Source: JAWWBG01 sp033721095
GTDB lineage: Bacteria > Actinomycetota > Nitriliruptoria > Nitriliruptorales > Nitriliruptoraceae
Assembly: GCA_033721095.1 (NCBI GenBank)
Contig: JAWWBG010000104.1
Location: 1 to 9,097, forward strand
Direction of reading: 5' to 3'
Length of the DNA: 9,097 nt
The notes beneath the pieces were generated by a model. The model was given only the letters and a program-made list of their open reading frames with translations. It was not told the DNA's origin and did not search any database. The position numbers and the translations under genes are program-made. Below are positions 5,935 to 9,097 of the stretch, in pieces. Each line of letters opens with the position of its first letter. Within the stretch, counting starts at the first letter, position 1.

Positions 5935-6437
5935 TGCCGACCGAGGACTTCGGGCGCTTCCTCGACGACTTCGAGGTCGGGGACGTCTACAAGCACTGGC
6001 CGGGCAAGACGATCACGCAGGCCGAGGACATCCTCTTCTGCTCCATCACGATGAACCAGCACCCGCTGCACTCCGACGACAACTACGCGGCGGCCGCCAC
6101 GCCGCACGGCAAGGCCATGGTCGTGGGCAATCTCGTGTACTCGATCGTGCTCGGCCAGTCCGTGCCGGACGTGTCGGGGCGTGCCATCGCCAACCTCGAA
6201 ATCGAGTCGCTCAAGCACGCGAACCCGACCTTCCACGGCGACACGATCTACTCGGAGACCGAGGTCCTCGAGAAGCGTGAGTCGAAGTCCAAGCCCGACC
6301 GCGGCATCGTGAAGGTCCGCACCATCGGTTACAAGCAGGACGGCACGGTCGTGTGCGAGTTCACCCGCAAGGTCCTCGTCCCCAAGCGCGGGCATGGCTT
6401 CGACGGTCACGTCGGTCGTCCGGAGCCCGCCGAGTAG
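5934..6437 (+). CDS. MaoC-type hot-dog hydratase, mesaconyl-CoA or itaconyl-CoA hydratase-like
   Basis: Single-hot-dog enoyl-CoA hydratase of 167 residues. Opening residues 5-24 (DFGRFLDDFEVGDVYKHWPG) resemble the MaoC partners found beside CitE-type lyases. The hydratase motif is TMNQHPLHSDDNYA (39-52), with catalytic-position H46. The position that is Asp in the classic R-hydratase motif (GDxNPLH) is Asn here (N41); this seems usual in the lyase-linked subfamily rather than a defect. Later stretches, VVGNLVYSIVLG (63-74) and ESLKHANPTFHGDTIYSETEVL (91-112), fit the rest of the fold. ATG 5934 overlaps the lyase stop (TGATG), so the two products are made together. The likely joint reaction is hydration of a branched C4-C5 enoyl-CoA to a malyl-type CoA ester, followed by cleavage. 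Mesaconyl-CoA with glyoxylate release or itaconyl-CoA with pyruvate release are both possible. The gene ends seven bases before the convergent DUF2254 gene. Confidence 0.87.
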   Translation: MPTEDFGRFLDDFEVGDVYKHWPGKTITQAEDILFCSITMNQHPLHSDDNYAAAATPHGKAMVVGNLVYSIVLGQSVPDVSGRAIANLEIESLKHANPTFHGDTIYSETEVLEKRESKSKPDRGIVKVRTIGYKQDGTVVCEFTRKVLVPKRGHGFDGHVGRPEPAE

Positions 6438-6444
6438 GCGGCCG

Positions 6445-7755
6445 TCAGGCGCCGGCCCGCGCACGCGCGATCGCGGCCCGGATCTCGCGCAGGTCCTCCG
6501 CCACGGGAATCGTGCGCTCGGCGTCGGCCTCGAGCAGTGCAAGCTGCTCGCCCGCGGCGTCGATGTACTCGCCACGGCCGGCGAGCCGCTGGACGTTCTC
6601 GAGCATGCGGACCAGGGCGACATAGACCCGCGGCCGTCCCTCGGCGCTCTGCCGCAGGTGCGAGCACACGACCTCGAGGTGCTTGGGGAGGCTCGGCGTG
6701 GGCGCCACGACGCGCGCGGTCCCGTTCGCGTCCTCGATCACGACATCCGGCAGGTCGCGCTGGGCGAGCTCGGACAGCAGCACGGACAGGTGGTGGATCG
6801 CCTGCACGGCCGTGTAGGGGTCGTTGAGGCTCGGCGCGAGCGCCCGGTTCGCAATGTCGACGAGTTGGCGAAGGTCGAAGCCGAGGTCAACCTCGGTCTT
6901 GCGTTCGGTCGCAAGCTCGACCTGGTCGTGCAGCGCGCGCCGCACGGCTTCCTCGTCGAGCGGCCCCGGCCCCGTTGGCCATGCCATGGCCAGTGGTCGG
7001 CCTTCGGTGACGTGCCAGCCGACATGGAGGACCAGCTGCACCGCGGCGTCATGCCGCTCGAGCTGGTGGGCCAGGGAGCGCAGGTGCAGCCGCTGGACGT
7101 AGCCGGATCGCCCCGCTGGGATGACGACGGCGTCGGCCGGCGGTTCCGGGGCGGAAGCCGCCTCTGCTCCGGCTCCATCGATCCTCGGTGAGCGACGGCG
7201 AATCAGCCGGAGGGTGGTCCGCTCGATCGTCTGCATCACGGAGTCGATGCGGATCGAGTCGGTCAGGTGGTGGATGTAGTAGACGAGCATGCCGACGCTC
7301 AGCAGTGCGAGCAGCAGCGCGCCGCTCACTGCGAGGCGGGGGAGGAACACCGCGCCGCTTGCGTCGATCCCGCCCACCGTGTGCAGGCCGGCCATGGCGT
7401 AGGCGACCGTGGCCACGAATGTGGACAGCACGACCTGTGCACCACGATCGCGCAGAAACGAACGCAGGAGCCGCGGCGAGAACTGGGTCGAGGCGATCTG
7501 GAGGGCAACGACCGTCAGCGCGAAGACGAGGCTGGTCACCGTGATCATCGTTCCCGTGACGACGATGAGCAACTGGCGGGCGTGCTCGGCGTCGCCACTG
7601 AAGGCGACACGGCCCAGCGCGGAGTCCGGGTCGACCTCGATGCTCGACAGGATCGCGCCGGCGGCGAGTGCGATCACGATGAACGTCGTGGGCAGGAACC
7701 ACAACGACCCGGCCAGGTCCGCGGCCAGGTCGCGGCGATTCCGGACGTCCTCCAT
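6445..7755 (-). CDS. DUF2254 predicted integral membrane protein
   Basis: 436 residues; biochemical function unknown. Four membrane segments are visible near residues 16-38, 62-86, 107-125 and 140-161. The DUF2254 hallmark follows the second one: ALQIASTQFSPRLLRSFLRDRG (85-105 region). After TM4 a large soluble C-terminal part begins with IHHLTDSIRID. It contains an Ala/Pro-rich spacer (about 195-210), the family motif RALAPSLNDPYTA (304-316), and a helical end rich in Arg and Ala. I chose ATG at 7755 because GGGGAG sits four bases before it; a GTG four codons upstream (7767) is the longer alternative. The gene is divergent from the ABC ATPase gene and convergent with the MaoC gene, so it is probably a single-gene unit. 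Nothing here ties it to either neighbour. Confidence 0.85.
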   Translation of the reverse strand: MEDVRNRRDLAADLAGSLWFLPTTFIVIALAAGAILSSIEVDPDSALGRVAFSGDAEHARQLLIVVTGTMITVTSLVFALTVVALQIASTQFSPRLLRSFLRDRGAQVVLSTFVATVAYAMAGLHTVGGIDASGAVFLPRLAVSGALLLALLSVGMLVYYIHHLTDSIRIDSVMQTIERTTLRLIRRRSPRIDGAGAEAASAPEPPADAVVIPAGRSGYVQRLHLRSLAHQLERHDAAVQLVLHVGWHVTEGRPLAMAWPTGPGPLDEEAVRRALHDQVELATERKTEVDLGFDLRQLVDIANRALAPSLNDPYTAVQAIHHLSVLLSELAQRDLPDVVIEDANGTARVVAPTPSLPKHLEVVCSHLRQSAEGRPRVYVALVRMLENVQRLAGRGEYIDAAGEQLALLEADAERTIPVAEDLREIRAAIARARAGA

Positions 7756-7778
7756 CGTGCTCCCCACACGGCCGGCGC

Positions 7779-7784
7779 ACCGTA
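7779..7784 (-). promoter_or_regulatory. Possible -10 box for the DUF2254 gene (TACGGT)
   Basis: Reading the minus strand, TACGGT matches TANNNT and lies 23 bases before ATG 7755, with the GGGGAG ribosome binding site between. No convincing -35 element was found, so this is a weak call within the 139-base divergent gap 7756-7894. Confidence 0.25.
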
Positions 7785-7835
7785 GGTCTCCGGCCGCTCA
7801 CCGCGCGGCAGAAATTGGCCAGCGATCGAGGTCGT

Positions 7836-7841
7836 TAGCCT
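7836..7841 (+). promoter_or_regulatory. Possible -10 box for the ABC transporter genes (TAGCCT)
   Basis: TAGCCT matches TANNNT and has TTGGCC at 7815-7820 as a possible -35 with a short 15-base spacer. It would give a leader of about 45-50 bases carrying the ribosome binding site CGGAG (7885-7889). Weak, based only on pattern and on position in the divergent gap. Confidence 0.25.
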
Positions 7842-7894
7842 CCGCGAGCCCGGCGACACACGCGTCGGCGCAACGATGGCCCCTCGGAGCACGC

Positions 7895-8824
7895 ATGGCT
7901 GACGCGCTCATCCGCGCGCGCGGGCTCGTCAAGCGCTTCGGCGACCTCGTCGCGGTCGACGGCATCGACTTCGACGTGCACGAGGGCGAGTCGTTCGGGT
8001 TCCTCGGCCCGAACGGGGCCGGCAAGACGTCGACGATGAAGATGATCGGGGCCACGTCGCCCCGGACGAGTGGCGAGCTGTCGGTGTTCGGACTCGATCC
8101 CGACCACAGCGGGCCTGCGATCCGGGCACGGCTTGGCGTCGTGCCGCAGCTCGACAACCTGGAGCCGATCCTCACCTGCGCCGACAACCTCATGATCTAC
8201 GGCCGGTACTTCGACATCCCGCGGCGGGTGATCAGGGAGCGCACCGACGAGCTGCTGGAGTTCGTGCAGCTCGCCGAGCGACGCGACGACCCGGTCGAGC
8301 CGCTGTCGGGCGGGATGAAGCGCCGGCTGACGATCGCCAGGGCGCTGATCAACGAGCCGGACCTGCTGATCCTCGACGAGCCGACGACCGGGCTCGACCC
8401 GCAGGCGAGGCACGTCGTCTGGGACCGTCTCACGTCGCTCAAGAAGCGTGGGGCGACGCTCATCATCACGTCCCACTACATGGACGAGGCCGAGCAGCTC
8501 TGCGACCGGCTCGTCGTCATGGACAAGGGCCGCATCGTCGCGCATGGTGCACCCGCGGACCTGATCCTCGAACACGTTGGCCGCGAGGTCCTTGAGGTCA
8601 GGTTGGCCGATGACGTCGCGACAGAGCCGATCCTGGCTCGGCTGGATGGCCTCGCTGAGCGGGCCGAGGTCCTGCCGGATCGGATCATCCTGCCGGTCGA
8701 GGACGCTGACGCGGCCTACGCCCGAGTGCTCGAGACGGGCGTGGAGCCGACGAGCCACCTTGTCCGCCGGGCCACGCTCGAGGACGTGTTCCTGCGGCTC
8801 ACGGGTCGCACGCTGGTCGACTGA
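7895..8824 (+). CDS. ABC-2 type transporter ATP-binding protein, NodI/DrrA-like
   Basis: Cytoplasmic ATPase of an ABC exporter, 309 residues, the usual length for this type. Walker A is GPNGAGKT (38-45), the Q-loop glutamine is Q85 in VVPQLDNL, the signature is LSGGM (137-141), Walker B is LLILDEP (157-163), and the switch histidine is H194 in TSHYMDEAE. The sequence around GRYFDIP and the block KRRLTIARALINEPDLLILD resemble NodI closely. The C-terminal ~90 residues form the accessory domain typical of DrrA/NodI proteins, ending in the conserved ATLEDVFLRLTGR. ATG 7895 is chosen because CGGAG lies five bases upstream and the ABC fold starts right after it; the frame stays open further upstream without family similarity. 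The TGA overlaps the start of the permease (TGATG). In rhizobia NodI and NodJ export lipo-chitin signals; outside them such pairs export unknown lipids, polysaccharides or drugs, so no substrate is assigned. Confidence 0.93.
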   Translation: MADALIRARGLVKRFGDLVAVDGIDFDVHEGESFGFLGPNGAGKTSTMKMIGATSPRTSGELSVFGLDPDHSGPAIRARLGVVPQLDNLEPILTCADNLMIYGRYFDIPRRVIRERTDELLEFVQLAERRDDPVEPLSGGMKRRLTIARALINEPDLLILDEPTTGLDPQARHVVWDRLTSLKKRGATLIITSHYMDEAEQLCDRLVVMDKGRIVAHGAPADLILEHVGREVLEVRLADDVATEPILARLDGLAERAEVLPDRIILPVEDADAAYARVLETGVEPTSHLVRRATLEDVFLRLTGRTLVD

Positions 8825-9030
8825 TGGGGCCCCTGCGCGTCGTCGAGCACGAGGCGATCGCCTACTCGCGCGAGTGGCGCGGGACCCTGTTCACGTCCTT
8901 CGTCTCACCGCTGCTGTACCTCGCCGCCATGGGCATCGGGCTCGGGTCGCTGGTCGATCGAGGATCCGTGGGTGCAGGTGGCGACCTCACGTACCTGGCC
9001 TGGCTCGCGCCCCTCGTGCTGGCGGAGTAG
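8824..9030 (+). CDS. ABC-2 type transporter permease, NodJ-like, cut by an in-frame TAG and by the window end
   Basis: Start of the membrane partner of the preceding ATPase, coupled to it by a TGATG overlap. The 68 residues before the TAG at 9028-9030 match the N-terminus of NodJ-like permeases: RVVEHEAIAYSREWRGTLF is the cytoplasmic lead-in, followed by a first membrane segment (about 22-44, SFVSPLLYLAAMGIGLGSLV), a short outer loop, and the start of the second segment (YLAWLAP). Whole permeases have about 250-270 residues, so this is only the first quarter. Similarity appears to continue in the same frame past the stop (see 9031-9097). The gene is therefore a nonsense-mutated pseudogene or is affected by sequence error near the window end. 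The family call is firm; the true state of the gene is unknown. Confidence 0.8.
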   Translation: MGPLRVVEHEAIAYSREWRGTLFTSFVSPLLYLAAMGIGLGSLVDRGSVGAGGDLTYLAWLAPLVLAE

Positions 9031-9097
9031 CGGATGCACGGAGGCGCGTTCGCGAGCTCCTGGCAGGTCGTCGCCGTGTTTCACTGGCATGGCTCCG
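9031..9097 (+). other. Same-frame continuation of the permease after the TAG
   Basis: Codons after the stop read RMHGGAFASSWQVVAVFHWHGS in the permease frame. By family knowledge, NodJ-like permeases continue after the LAP motif with about six residues, then an AM, a short polar or glycine stretch, a segment of the type STWPVMAGFKW, and RTYHA. The Met, the Trp-x-V-x-A-x-F-x-W pattern and the spacing all fit without a gap. The reading therefore seems to be the rest of the same gene, unshifted. It runs off the window. Confidence 0.5.

Noticed and set aside
6438..6475. GC-rich inverted words near the maoC/DUF2254 junction as a terminator
   Set aside because: The pairing is imperfect and no T-run follows on either strand.
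7756..7767. GTG 7767 as the start of the DUF2254 gene
   Set aside because: Possible, but the GGGGAG ribosome binding site overlaps it and is placed to serve ATG 7755.
7267..7785. A 172-codon plus-strand frame inside the DUF2254 gene
   Set aside because: His/Asp/Arg-rich translation with no domain, opposite a gene with membrane segments and the DUF2254 hallmark.

Overview
The window is a gene-dense stretch of high-GC DNA. Its acetolactate synthase is closest in motif content to actinobacterial IlvB (for example MELPGYKP, AGVGQHQMW and GGLGTMGFA). The acyltransferases and the malyl-CoA lyase/MaoC pair also look actinobacterial. Genes overlap by ATGA or TGATG at four junctions, and one gene appears to be leaderless. 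An actinomycetote is likely, possibly a deep-branching class such as Acidimicrobiia, but the class is a guess. No rRNA, tRNA, CRISPR array, insertion sequence or phage gene was seen.

Layout. (1) 2-3221, plus strand: ilvB (broken or rearranged at the window start), ilvN and a class V aminotransferase of the alanine/serine-glyoxylate type, all joined by overlapping stop and start codons. (2) 3261-4817, plus strand: two tandem paralogous PlsC-type acyltransferases behind a probable leaderless promoter. (3) 4906-6437, plus strand: a malyl-CoA/beta-methylmalyl-CoA lyase-like CitE-superfamily enzyme coupled to a MaoC-type hydratase. (4) 7755-6445, minus strand: a DUF2254 membrane protein convergent with maoC. 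(5) 7895-9097, plus strand: a NodI-like ABC ATPase coupled to a NodJ-like ABC-2 permease that runs off the window and carries an in-frame TAG.

How the genes may work together. IlvB and IlvN form acetohydroxyacid synthase, the first common enzyme of branched-chain amino acid synthesis. The lyase/hydratase pair would interconvert a branched enoyl-CoA, its hydroxyacyl-CoA and either glyoxylate plus propionyl/acetyl-CoA or pyruvate plus acetyl-CoA. The aminotransferase could remove glyoxylate as glycine, so a glyoxylate/2-oxoacid theme is plausible but inferred. The acyltransferases belong to phospholipid synthesis, and the ABC pair is an exporter of unknown substrate.

Most notable. The first ~48 codons of the ilvB frame are not the expected N-terminal domain. 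They are a diverged second copy of the linker that normally follows the central FAD-type domain (2-148 resembles 761-895), joined at the conserved QEAD motif. This is either a contig-end chimera or a rearranged or duplicated acetolactate synthase. No clearly new biological system is visible; most of the window is conventional metabolism.
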